From: Ilex aquifolium
Taxonomy: Eukaryota; Streptophyta; Magnoliopsida; Aquifoliales; Aquifoliaceae
NCBI GenBank assembly: GCA_951799425.1
Contig: OX637393.1
Span: 11,094,744-11,158,743 of the forward strand
Reading direction: 5' to 3'
Length of the DNA: 64,000 nt
Shown: piece by piece, positions 55,294 through 64,000 of the stretch
Layout of the letters: every line of letters starts with the position of its first letter
Numbering within the stretch: the first letter of the stretch is position 1
Notes under the pieces: model-generated
Told to the model about the DNA's origin: nothing
The model's input: the letters and a program-made list of their open reading frames with translations, nothing else
Database searches by the model: none
Made by a program: the position numbers and the translations under genes

Positions 55294-55889
55294 TGTAGGA
55301 GGCAAGAAGTGGATTTATCCCCTTCAAAGAATGTATAAGTCTATAACTCGTATTCCTTCTCTTTATCTCTTGCAAAACGAACAAACTGCTTAAGACTGAA
55401 GTGCTTTAATCGAAAACACTCTGATGTTTAAGTCAGTAATTGAATAAAAAGAATTGTTATACCAGGAGAATTCTACGTACCTTCCACCTTGCATCCCTGT
55501 ATTCTTTATAGAGCCTCCCTCTGCTAGGTTTTCCTTGATTGACGATGCAAGGTGGCACACCCTCCATCAATCTGGAAAATTTGTTAGAGATTTACTGAAA
55601 TTTCTCCAGATGTTTCTTCAGTTGACCTGTTTTTACCAAGCCGATGATCATGCTCATTTGTTATACTAGAATGCCTAAATTATAGGCATCTCCTAAGTAC
55701 TATGTTGCTTACATGAGGAGCTTGGTCTAGTCAGAACCGAGTCCTTTCCTTCCTTCCCAAGCTATTTAAACAGCTCGGCCCGTCCTTGTCGAAGTAAGGA
55801 TCCAAGACTTTGACCTGGCTATGGTTTTACTGTTTCCTCACGTGTCTTATCCTGTCACCCTCACGTGAGAGCATTAAATGCCCCTTACA
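55294..55889 (-). repeat. 5' LTR, integrase-less Tat element
   Basis: 596 bases, the partner of 50352-50947, with moderate divergence. Both contain a CTCACGTGTCTTATCC segment near the U3 start; CACGTG is a G-box, a known binding core for bZIP and bHLH factors. Confidence 0.9.
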
Positions 55890-56321
55890 CGTGTCGAAAA
55901 TGCAGCGCCTCTTCATCTTGATTTTCCTATTCAAAACCGTGTTTTCTTCTATGTTTTTTGAGAAACTCTACAACCCTTCAAAACCTAAGTTCTTAGGTTT
56001 TGTTTGTTCCCTTATGAAATTCTGCTTAAGTTGTGCGATTTTGGTGGGTCTCTCTGACCTTTCTTGACCTGAAATTTTTATTGTACTTCCTTTCTTCTCC
56101 TAAAAAGAATCTACATCAATAAAATATTGTAGTAGCTCCTATCCCATGACTTATACACCACTACACTCATAGCAATAGAGCCTCTTGTGGTAACTTACCT
56201 ACCATCAACATCTAGAATAACCCTTTTGCAAATGGCAAACTGACCCCCTTTGAACCCTCAAACATTCAGATTACTATCTCTAACCTAAACACCTACTATA
56301 CAATTACAAGAAGTCAAACCA
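55890..56321. other. Spacer without a recognised gene
   Basis: An ORF at 55810-56067 begins inside the LTR and is not credible. The sequence is AT-rich with CT stretches. It separates the Tat element from the next LINE. No repeat or signal is named. Confidence 0.4.
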
Positions 56322-56939
56322 ATGGCTGATTTCTTAAAGAAATCTTGCCTCATTGGCAAGTTTCTTTCTCCAAAACCTATCAACCGCAACGCAGTAAAGG
56401 CCATTTTAATCAGGGTTTGGAAAGTAGAGAATCAAGTAGAGATAAAATATGGTGGTCTCGAGATATTTGTGTTTATATTTGAAAGTGAAGCGCTTAAACA
56501 GAGGGTAATGAACTTGGGACCATGGTCAGTAAAAGGCCAACTATTAGTGCTTAAAGAATGGTATCCCAATTGTTTGGTGGCGGACATGGATTTTAGTACT
56601 GCATATTTCTGGGTCCAGGCACATGGCTTACCACCAGATATGATTACGACAGAAAAAGCTATTAAAATTTCTAGAGCTTTTGGGGGTATGAACGAGGGAC
56701 ATACAAACCTAACCTAGAAATCCATCTGGAGGAGCTATCATAGAACCAGAGTACTAGTGGACCTTAAGAAACCACTCATCCCTTTCTTTTTGATCCCAAG
56801 GGAGGGACTTCCAAACCAGAAAATTGCCCTCAAGTATGAAACACTAGGTGAATTCTGTTATAATTGTGGGTATCTGGGCCATGGCAAAATAGAGTGCTCG
56901 TTAAACCCCCCAAATACAGTATGGCCCTTATCTCTGTGA
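56322..56939 (+). pseudogene. LINE ORF1-like protein: DUF4283 domain and zinc knuckle
   Basis: 56322-56717 reads MADFLKKSCLIGKFLSPKPI, then ILIRVWKVENQVEIKYGGLE, LNLGPWSV-type wording (NLGPWSVKGQLLVLKEWYPN) and FWVQAHGLPPDMIT. This is the DUF4283 domain of plant LINE ORF1. A stop at 56715 separates it from 56757-56939, with FFLIPREGLPNQKIALKYET and the knuckle CYNCGYLGHGKIEC. It would bind the element's RNA. The start ATG at 56322 gives a full domain. Confidence 0.9.
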
Positions 56940-57159
56940 TTTTACAGGGATGTTTTTTGGTGAAAAACGTTCACCGAAAAATGCTTAGAGGAAAGTATCA
57001 GCAAAGCCACGTGGCTAGTATCCCCACAGTGACACGTGGAGTGCCTCGAATTCTGGAACACATCATGAGGCATTATCATCTCTGCTAGCTGAGGAGGAGT
57101 GTGCGCACTCACTAACAGAATATTAGACCACAGTAAGATACAACATCCTGATCTATTGA

Positions 57160-58856
57160 GAAAAAATTGCTCGAATAGCTCCTTCAGAGGGAATTAGACA
57201 AGGTGACCCTATCTCCCCCTATCTATTCATTCTTATTATTGAAAGTCTGGCAGCCTTAATGAACAAGGCTACAGAGAAAGGCACTTTGCAAGGCATTAAG
57301 ATCAATACGACAACTCCCAATATATCCCATTTGTTTTGCTGATGACTCAATATTTTTATCCACATCTAATAGGAGCCAATGTCATATGCTAATGGATGTG
57401 TTCAACAAGTATTGTTATGCTACAGGTCAGATGATCAATCTCAACAAATATGGAGTTACATTGAGCAGGAATACTCCTATACAGCTTCAACAGGAACTAG
57501 TCACATGCCTATTAGCTGCACACTTAAGGAAAGTATTTAGGTATACCAACTGAACGGGGGAGATCTAAAAAGAAAACTCTAGGATGGATAAAGGAAAGGA
57601 TCTTAGCTAAGATAGCTGGATGGAAGAAAAAACTTCTTAACCGTGATGGGAAAGATGTTCTTATGAAGGTAGTGGTCCAAGCAATCCCGAGTTATGCTAT
57701 GTCCATTTTTAAATTCCCTAAATCTTTTTTTCAAGATATAATAGCTTGTGTGAAAAGATTTTCGTGGTGTATGCCTGCAAGGGAGAGAGGAATACACTGG
57801 ACTAGGTGGGAACAAATCTGTAGAAAAAGGAGGATGGAGGATTAGGGTTTAGAGATATGGAGAAATCTGACATCGCAATGCTTGCAAAACAAGCTTGGAG
57901 ACTTATGCAAAATCTAGATTCATTGTGGGCAAAGTTACTGAAGGCAAAATATTTCAAAAACTAATAATTCTGGGCAGTACCATCTACACCAGCTTCTTGG
58001 GTCTGGAAGAGTATCTTGTTTGATAGAGACCTTTTGAAAGAAGACTATTATTGGCAAATAGATGATGGGGATCATGTGAATTACTGGAGTGAACCTTCGG
58101 TCCTTGGATATAGAGTTATTCCAAACTCCTAATAGAGCCAAGTTCAAATAGTCCACGATCTTATTCATATTTCAAGTAGAGGTTGGAAAACAAAAATAAG
58201 TTATAGAGGAGATATTTCCCCATGAAGTAGCAAAGGATATTTTATCTATTCCACTTAGTGAATTTCTCCAGAGAGATAAAATGACATGGTCCCACACGAG
58301 CAGTGGAGAATATACTGTGAAAAGTGGACATCACTTGTAGAATGAGATGACCCAAGTATACCTCAGATTAGGTCGAATGCCATTGTCTCATATCAGGCAG
58401 CAAAGGGACTATGGAAGAGCATATGGAGTATACAAGTTCCTCCTAAACTTCAATCCTTTGTGTGGAAAGTTGTTAATGGGGCCCTAGCAACCAAATGGGA
58501 CCTATGGAGGAGAAAATTATCCAGAACTCCTATCTGCCCAATATGCAGAGAAGAATATGAAACCATAGAACACCTCATACTTATATGCCCATGGGTTCAG
58601 AGAATGTGGGAAAATGTCCTTTACACATCCGAATTGATAGATAGGGAATTACCAGAATAAAGAGCTGGTTAATGCATTAAATACAAGGAATGAAAAGCAC
58701 AAAGAATGATGAAAGAGAGGGGAAAACCTTATTAGCCTATCTATGTTGGTTTACCTGGAAGGCTAGGAATGAATGGGTTTTTAATCAATACAAACCATCT
58801 AGCTCTGAGGTCATCAGCATAGCTATATTGGCGGTAGATGAATTGAGGAAGAACTA
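57160..58856 (+). pseudogene. LINE reverse transcriptase and zf-RVT, endonuclease missing
   Basis: Directly after about 220 bases of unclear sequence the frame enters in mid polymerase: SEGIRQGDPISPYLFILIIE, then LQGIKINTTTPNISHLF. An extra T breaks the FADD motif, and ADDSIFLSTSNRSQCHML follows. The post-RT part reads at 57609-57845 (LLNRDGKDVLMKVVVQAIPS, YAMSIFKFPKSFF). The zf-RVT zinc-binding domain is clear at 58440-58660: FVWKVVNGALATKWDLWRRK, CPICREEYETIEHLILICPW. 58690-58850 gives LCWFTWKARNEWVFNQYKPS, and then the CACTA-like block cuts it. The AP endonuclease and N-terminal polymerase are deleted, as is RNase H. Confidence 0.9.
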
Positions 58857-59270
58857 CACAACAACAAAAAACATTTTTTGCGACGTTTTTTTTGCGACGT
58901 TTTTAAATTTGTCGCAAAAAGTTTACTATTCGCAACGATTTTAGAATTTTGTCGCAAATTTCTGTTTTTGACAATTTTTTTGTGACGTTTTTTTTTTTAA
59001 AAACGTCGTGAAAAAGCGATTCCATCCTAATTATTTTTGGCGGGAGAAATGGCGGGAATTGGTAAATTTTTACGACAAATTTCTTCGTCGCAAATATTTT
59101 TATATCGTCGCAAAAAATAAATAATCTAAAATTTAAAGTAAAATAAAGTCTAAATTTCTATTTCTCATTTTTTTGCGACGTGTTTTAAAAACGTCGCTAA
59201 AAGACGATTTCTTCCTAAATGTTTTTTGGCGGGCGAAATTGCGGGAATTGGCGAATTAAATAAAATAATA

Positions 59271-59770
59271 ATTTAGTTGATTTTTAGCGACGTTTTTAGA
59301 GAAACGTCGCCAATAAATCTTTACGTAAATAAAAAAATAATAATTTAGTTTGTTTTTCGCGACGTTTTTAGAGAAACGTCGCCAATAAATCTTTACGTAA
59401 ATAAAAAATTAAAAAATAATAATTTAGTTGATTTTTTGCTACTTTTTTAAAAAACGTCGCCAATAAATCTTTACGTAAGTAAAAAAATTTAAAAATAATA
59501 ATTTAGTTGGTTTTCGCGACGTTTTTAAAAAAACGTCGCAAATAAATCTTTACGTAAGTAAAAAATTTTAAAAAATAATAATGAAGTTGATTTTTCGAGA
59601 CGTTTTCGCCAATAAATCTTTACGTAAATAAAAAAAGTTAAAAAATAATAATTTAGTTGGTTTTTCGCGATGTTTATAGAAAAACGTCGCCAATAAATCT
59701 TTACGTAAATAAAAAATTTTAAAAATAATAATTTAGTTGATTTTTGGCGACGTTTTTAAAAAACGTCGCA
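59271..59770 (+). repeat. GCGACG tandem array, unit about 72-80 bp, 6 copies
   Basis: The word AATAAATCTTTACGTAA recurs at about 59312, 59384, 59462, 59541, 59611 and 59692. Each is preceded by GCGACGTTTTTANAAAACGTC, itself a hairpin. On both sides lie related blocks with GGCGGGAATTGG and CGTCGCAAAAATAAATAATC. Such arrays are usual binding sites for CACTA-encoded proteins. Confidence 0.85.
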
Positions 59771-60099
59771 AAAAGGCGATCCCCGCCCAATTTTTTTGGC
59801 GCGAGTAAATGGCGGGACTTGATATTTTGCACGACAAAAATTTTTCGTCGCAAAAATAAATAATCTAAAATTAAAATTAAAATAAAGTCAAAATATTTAA
59901 TTCACGACGATTTTTTTTTCGTTGCAAAATTATCATTCTCTCTCTCTCTCGGCGCGAGGAAGCGATGGCGGGAAATAAAAATATTTTTTATGATAAAATT
60001 TTTTTTGTCGCAAAAATAAATAATAAAAAATTAAATTAAATTAAAATAAAAATATTAAATTGCGACGTTTTTATTATTGCATCGCAAAAATATAATTTT

Positions 60100-60370
60100 T
60101 AAAAAATTCAAAACGACGTTTTTTTGGACATTTAAAAAAAAAAAAAAAAAACAAAACTACCTACCAAATCGAGATCCATTGCCCATCCTTTTTTCCCTCT
60201 TTCTCACTTTCCCCATTTCTCCCTCGTTGTTTATTTCAGTCGACACACACAGTACTGTCTCTCTTTCTCGCTATTCTCTCTGTTCCACTCCCCCTGCGAA
60301 CCGTAGTGTTTCTTGCCCTCACTCTCGAACCAGATCGTTTCCTGCCCTCCCATTCTGAGGTAAAGATCCC
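60100..60370 (+). promoter_or_regulatory. Promoter/leader-like module 1
   Basis: CAAAACGACGTTTTTTTGGACATT, then T/C-rich sequence with CCCTCTTTCTCACTTTCCCC, CACACAC, TCTCTC, and a possible splice donor GAG/GTAAAG at 60358-60363. A possible acceptor is at 60660 (TTTTGTTTTGCAG), followed by a short frame ending 60748. It resembles the module at 61085 piece by piece. No protein is supported. Confidence 0.4.
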
Positions 60371-61084
60371 ATTGGGGAATTACTATGTGAGTTCTTGCAT
60401 CTCCACATGAAAGTACTGACTCGTATGCTTCTTGTGAGTCTCATTTTTTTGTTTTTTTTTAACTTATTAAATATTGCAATGACTTGGTTAAGTTCTTGGG
60501 ATTAGTGGTTTTGGGTGTCGAATTTCTTGTTCTTTAACTATTACTTTGTGGATTTGGATAACTGCTTTGTCTTGAGTGCCATTTTGGTAGATATCGGCAG
60601 AGAAAGTAGGGGTTATCCCTTAATTTTATTTTTTCCTTTTTTTTCACTTTTTGTTTTGCAGATTGAAACAATCCCAATTGAAAATTTGGCAGAGGTATTG
60701 GACAGGCTGTGGGAGGAAGAATTGTGGGAGAGGGACAAGTTTTGGTGATTTTCTATACCTTTTTTATTCGATATACATAAACGTGGCATAATGTGAAAAA
60801 AGGGAAAAAAAACTAATGTTGCTCAGTGAAAATATGTTTAGGGAAAATATTTTTCGTCGCAGAATGTTAATTTTAGTTATTAAAGTAAAAATCAAATAAA
60901 AATATTAAATCGCGACGTTTTTATAAGCTTGTCGGGAATATTAAAAATAAAATAAAAATTTAGTTTGCGACGTTTTTATTTCGTCGCAGAATATTAATTA
61001 CAACCACATTTAAATTTAAAATAAAACAAAAAATAGTAAAATGCGACGTTTTTTTATTTACGTCGCAGGATATAATTTAAAAAA

Positions 61085-61330
61085 AAAACAAAACGACGTC
61101 GTTTTGGTCATTTTTTTCCCTTACCCAACCCTTTTTCCCTCTTTCTCTCTTTCCCCATCGTTCCCTCCCTCTTCGTTTTCAGTCCACACACACACACACA
61201 CTCTCTCTCTCTCTCTACCTCTCCCTGCCTCTCCATTGATTGAAGTCGAAGCCACAAGCACCCTGAAGGTCAGTTCACCATCGATCGTCGCCGCCTCCTC
61301 TCTCTCTGCCTCTCCATGGATTGAACTCGA
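61085..61330 (+). promoter_or_regulatory. Promoter/leader-like module 2 with an 18-bp palindrome
   Basis: CAAAACGACGTCGTTTTG at 61089-61106 is a perfect palindrome around GACGTC, a C-box core for bZIP factors. CCCTCTTTCTCTCTTTCCCC, (CA)n and (CT)n follow, as in module 1. At 61235-61400 the phrase GAAGCCACAAGCACCCTGAAG is repeated several times. The overlapping ORFs on both strands come from these simple repeats. Confidence 0.45.
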
Positions 61331-61438
61331 AGCCACAAGCCAGTGAAGCCACAAGCACCCTGAAGCCACAAGCACCATCGATCGTCGCCGACTCCATCGA
61401 TTCACTCCACGGTTGGTTACACAGGCCATCTTCTTCGT

Positions 61439-62527
61439 TTACATCTCTCTCTTGAATTTTTTAGGCACAGGCCCTAATCCGGAATCACTGAAGCTATGGG
61501 ACTCGGGCCAAACTCCTGAAAATAAGAAGTAACAAAATTTCTATTGTAGTGATGATGATGATGGTGATAGTAAAACAAGATTCAATGAAGTAAAAATTTA
61601 TTGAACACTTACCTGTGTCGACGACACCAACTATGACATTGGAATTTGCCTCCATGGGCAGTTGATTATACTGTTGAATAGAGTCTATTCACAAAAATTG
61701 CCATGAATGTGTTGTGTGGATCTTATTCATTCTGCTCTCGAACACAGACACAACTGAATTTCTTTCTGCAGCGCATATAACCAAAATCATAAGAACTAGG
61801 ATAGACACATTTATAGTGTAATAGATGATTTTTATTCAGTTGATCATTACCAATGATAACTATGACTGTTTGTAGGATTTCAATACGACCAGAGTTTTTA
61901 GGTATGTTGATATCGCAGCACATTCTGTATATTTCTGTCTTGGTCTGGTAAATTCTCAGGTAATCTGGTGTGAATCATATTCGGCCTATAGGTTGAGAGA
62001 AATGAGCACATAAAATTTGAGCCATGTTCCTTAATAATTGAAGTGTTCTCTGCAGTCCTAGTGTTATTCATATTTCCTGCAATATTTATTCTCTCTCTTT
62101 TTTCTGTGTCTTTTTACCATTGCACTCATCGATCAGGATATATAATGGCATATAATTTGGTCCCTCGTGGTATTGAGAGGACATGAGCATGGACTTAGGC
62201 AGACCTGCTAGTTTTTGAGCTTGATCTATTGTAAGCATAGCCGAGAAGCCCCTGAAACTTTTCGTGTAATGGTGAACTGCAACTTCTTGTGCTCCATCAA
62301 TACTGAAATTTCATGGAAGGAAATAGTTAACAGTATGTTTTTATTGGAAACTTATTGTCATCTATCCTTCTCTTTTTCTAAAGATTGGCATGATAGTTGT
62401 ATATCTTTGGTTTGGCAATCATTGACATATATGAAGAACTGGAATGGAAACTGAAAAAAGGAGTAATGACCTGTTGTAGATTAGTGTCATACCTTCCAAC
62501 AACTGAAGCGAGCACCTCATGGTTTAG
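61439..62527 (-). pseudogene. Subtilisin-like serine protease gene fragment, four exons
   Basis: On the minus strand four exon pieces join in frame at GT-AG borders. 62527-62493 gives LNHEVLASVVG; 62302-62205 gives DGAQEVAVHHYTKSFRGFSA and MLTIDQAQKLA (the I9 inhibitor propeptide); 61765-61613 gives SVVSVFESRMNKIHTTHSWQ then NSNVIVGVVDTG with the catalytic Asp; 61515-61439 gives [20 protein letters not shown]. Introns are 190, 439 and 97 bases, and codons split across them rebuild sensible residues. TGA at 61689-61691 replaces an expected Gly codon, and a stop ends the last exon early. The His and Ser parts of the catalytic domain and the signal peptide are absent. Secreted plant subtilases are about 750 residues. 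Confidence 0.9.
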
Positions 62528-63234
62528 TGTCATACCTTCTCAAATTGTTTTCAGAGTGCAAGATGCCAACAAGTATGAAGTTTGTTTGGTTTGATAAGAC
62601 GACAACATGTGATGATGTTGTTCTGTGAGATTATTAGCTATTACTCGGTTTAGTTTTGTATTATTTTGGTTACTTTGTTGGGTATCACTTGCCTAGTTTT
62701 ATATTGATGAGTTTTTTTTTCCAAATACTGACATTAGACTTTTCCTTTATGCTGAGGGCACTGTGCAGGGAGATCAGAGACATTTATTGTTGGCTCACCT
62801 TTTTGATCAACTTGATTTTCTTGGACTGCTTGCAGTAAAGGTGGGTAAAAATATCATACATGTTTGTTTATTCTGTTTTTGTCTATTAGATTCGATGATT
62901 ATCGCTAGTACACATGAATCGGTAAGGTACATATCTATCTTCTAGAGGAACAGAATTTGTTCCATGCTGCATTGTTACCTTTGTCTAAATATGATCTTTT
63001 ATGTGTGGAGTTCTCTTCTGCTGCATTTGGTAAATCATGTGATGTTTTTACCATAGTGACTAGGATTTTTAATACAAGTCTGTATTATTGAATTAGCATT
63101 GAACTATGTTTTAAAATTGTTACTTACTGTAATGTTCTTAAAGTAGAGCATGTCCTACTATTGCTATTTAGCAGAATTTCAAGACTTTATATGCTCCAAA
63201 ATACATTGTAGTACACAACCCCATAACTCAGTAT
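62528..63234. other. No recognised gene
   Basis: An exon-like stretch at about 62770-62840 (DQRHLLLAHLFDQLDFLGLL, between CAG and GTGGGT) is open on the plus strand but I do not recognise it. The first subtilase exon should lie here if present, and I could not find it. Otherwise AT-rich without repeats. Confidence 0.4.
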
Positions 63235-63560
63235 CTCAGACTGCATGTTTTCCTTTAAGAAACTTACTCTGAAAGACCTTGTCCCATAAAGAGACCCCAT
63301 TTAGAATCCCTCACACTTGCTTAACTCTAAATGCAGATTGAATGTCCTCAAACCTTCTAATCCCCAACTCACCTTCTACTTTAGGTTTAGAAATTTTCTC
63401 CAAAGACACTCAATGTCTTCTTTTGACATCCAATTTATTGGACCAAAGAAAACTAGCAACCAAAGAATTCAGCTTCTTCACCACCCCTTTAGGAATACAC
63501 ATACAAGCTAGCATATGTAGAGGCACAACACTTGATCACTTATCATATATGTGTAGTTTT
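63235..63560 (-). pseudogene. L1-type LINE fragment (post-RT segment)
   Basis: On the minus strand: SSVVPLHMLACMCIPKGVVK, then LNSLVASFLWSNK, VKRRH, a TGA in place of the usual Trp, KISKPKVEGELGIRRFEDIQ and SAFRVKQ. After a shift, NGVSLWDKVFQSKFLKGKH follows. This is the segment after reverse transcriptase in plant LINEs (compare 57660-57840). Both ends are truncated, so it is a short dead fragment. Confidence 0.85.
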
Positions 63561-64000
63561 TTTGATGCTTCGTTTTATTCCTGGGAATTGGCGAGTTATG
63601 AATTTCAGTAATTTATTGAAACCTTAATATAAATTAAGGTTTCAATTCTATGCATGCCTGCATGAAACCTTAGTACTCGTTCAAGAATCCACATCGGACA
63701 TAGAGTATTCTTTGCCGATGGAGATTTCTTGAATTGTCCAATTTCGGACAGTTTGGGAATGCACAAGTTTATATTGTAGTTAGTATCTCACTGCTTAACT
63801 TGTTACATCTCTTGGATATCCTGTGTGGCAGATCCCATTGTTCTCTGTGTACATACTAGACGGGTGTAGCAACGACACCTAGTCTATGTCGTGTACTTGG
63901 AGAACTATGGGGAGATGCTGCCAGATTTCAGTTAGAGATGTATTAAGCGGTAAGAGATGCTTCCTATGATATAGAATGTGCATTCCTGAAAGGGATAGGA
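63561..64000. other. Gene-free end with two hairpins
   Basis: No ORF of note. A perfect 13-bp inverted repeat with a 4-base loop lies at 63616-63645 (TTGAAACCTTAAT, loop ATAA). A longer imperfect hairpin spans about 63841-63904. GCATGC-rich sequence is at about 63650. Confidence 0.5.

Larger units (their letters stand above)
50352..55889 (-). mobile_element. Tat-lineage element lacking integrase
   Basis: A 5.5-kb minus-strand element with LTRs at 55294-55889 (5') and 50352-50947 (3'). The plus-strand ends are TGTAGGAGGCAAG and CCTTACA. The primer site GCGTCGTCTGAGGGAA lies next to 55294. Domains in order are gag, protease, reverse transcriptase, RNase H and second RNase H, which then runs straight into the 3' LTR at 50947. 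Integrase is absent. Target duplication is not seen. All ORFs are broken by a few shifts. Confidence 0.9.
58857..61438. mobile_element. CACTA-like block with GCGACG subterminal repeats
   Basis: It starts near 58857 with CACAACAACAAAAAACATTT then TTGCGACG, close to the CACTACAA...GCGACG ends of plant CACTA transposons. Dozens of GCGACG and CGTCGC motifs in both directions fill 58870-60120 and 60850-61090. The block enters the LINE in mid frame. Two promoter-like modules lie at 60100-60370 and 61085-61330. No transposase is readable, and I find no convincing right terminal repeat, so the right border is unknown; I stop at the subtilase fragment. Confidence 0.6.

Noticed and set aside
61121..61429. 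Overlapping ORFs of about 100 residues on both strands
   Set aside because: They come from CT/CA simple sequence and the GAAGCCACAAGCACC repeats; no codon constraint is visible.
61535..61552. TTTCTATTGTAGTG as the right CACTA terminal repeat
   Set aside because: Its complement CACTACAATAGAAA matches loosely, but it lies within a subtilase intron between two intact exons, the 3-base flanks do not match, and the left end differs at the fourth base.
1..64000. A defence system, biosynthetic cluster or other new multi-gene system
   Set aside because: I found only transposable elements, simple repeats and one broken host-type gene. The unusual features are element structures, not a new pathway.

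Overview
The window is plant nuclear DNA, probably from a eudicot, made almost entirely of transposable elements stacked inside one another. The evidence is plant-specific: Ty3/Gypsy elements of the Tekay, Athila and Tat lineages (primer-binding sites TGGTATCAGAGC and TGGCGCCGTTG, a chromodomain after integrase, a second RNase H in the Tat elements), plant L1-type LINEs, CACTA-like GCGACG subterminal repeats, and a broken subtilisin-like protease gene with GT-AG introns. I see no intact host gene, no tRNA or rRNA gene, no CRISPR array and nothing bacterial.

Layout. 1-2245 is the end of a Gypsy-type LTR with a palindrome array and an 80-bp minisatellite. 2555-4814 is a truncated solo LTR (family A) sitting in the 5' LTR of a decayed Tekay chromovirus (4815-13224) that carries a 712-bp internal tandem duplication. 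13225-15100 is another LTR with its primer-binding site. 15830-16651 is AT-rich repeat DNA that resumes at 49441-50225.

The core, 16652-49440, is one nested stack. A 5'-truncated LINE is split inside its RNase H domain by a Tat element (18185-49130, flanked by GGATA/GAATA). The Tat element received three insertions: a solo Athila LTR in the gag zinc finger (20309-22147, GCCAT duplicated), a near-complete Athila element on the minus strand inside integrase (25922-37516, GAGAG duplicated), and a non-autonomous Athila-like element (38341-47426, CTTGC/CTTTC). The last of these holds a solo LTR of family A (44519-46766, ATGCA duplicated). Between integrase and its 3' LTR the Tat element also keeps remains of an antisense ORF of the putative gypsy-type transposon (Transposase_28) family.

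The right arm holds a minus-strand Tat element with no integrase (50352-55889), a LINE without its endonuclease (56322-58856), a CACTA-like GCGACG-rich block with two promoter-like modules (58857-61438), a four-exon fragment of a subtilase gene on the minus strand (61439-62527), and a third LINE fragment (63235-63560, minus).

No element looks able to move by itself: every polyprotein has stops, frameshifts or missing domains, and many changes are G-to-A or C-to-T, as expected from deamination of methylated cytosine. The Athila and the non-autonomous element share their 3' untranslated region and polypurine tract, which suggests an autonomous/parasite pair.
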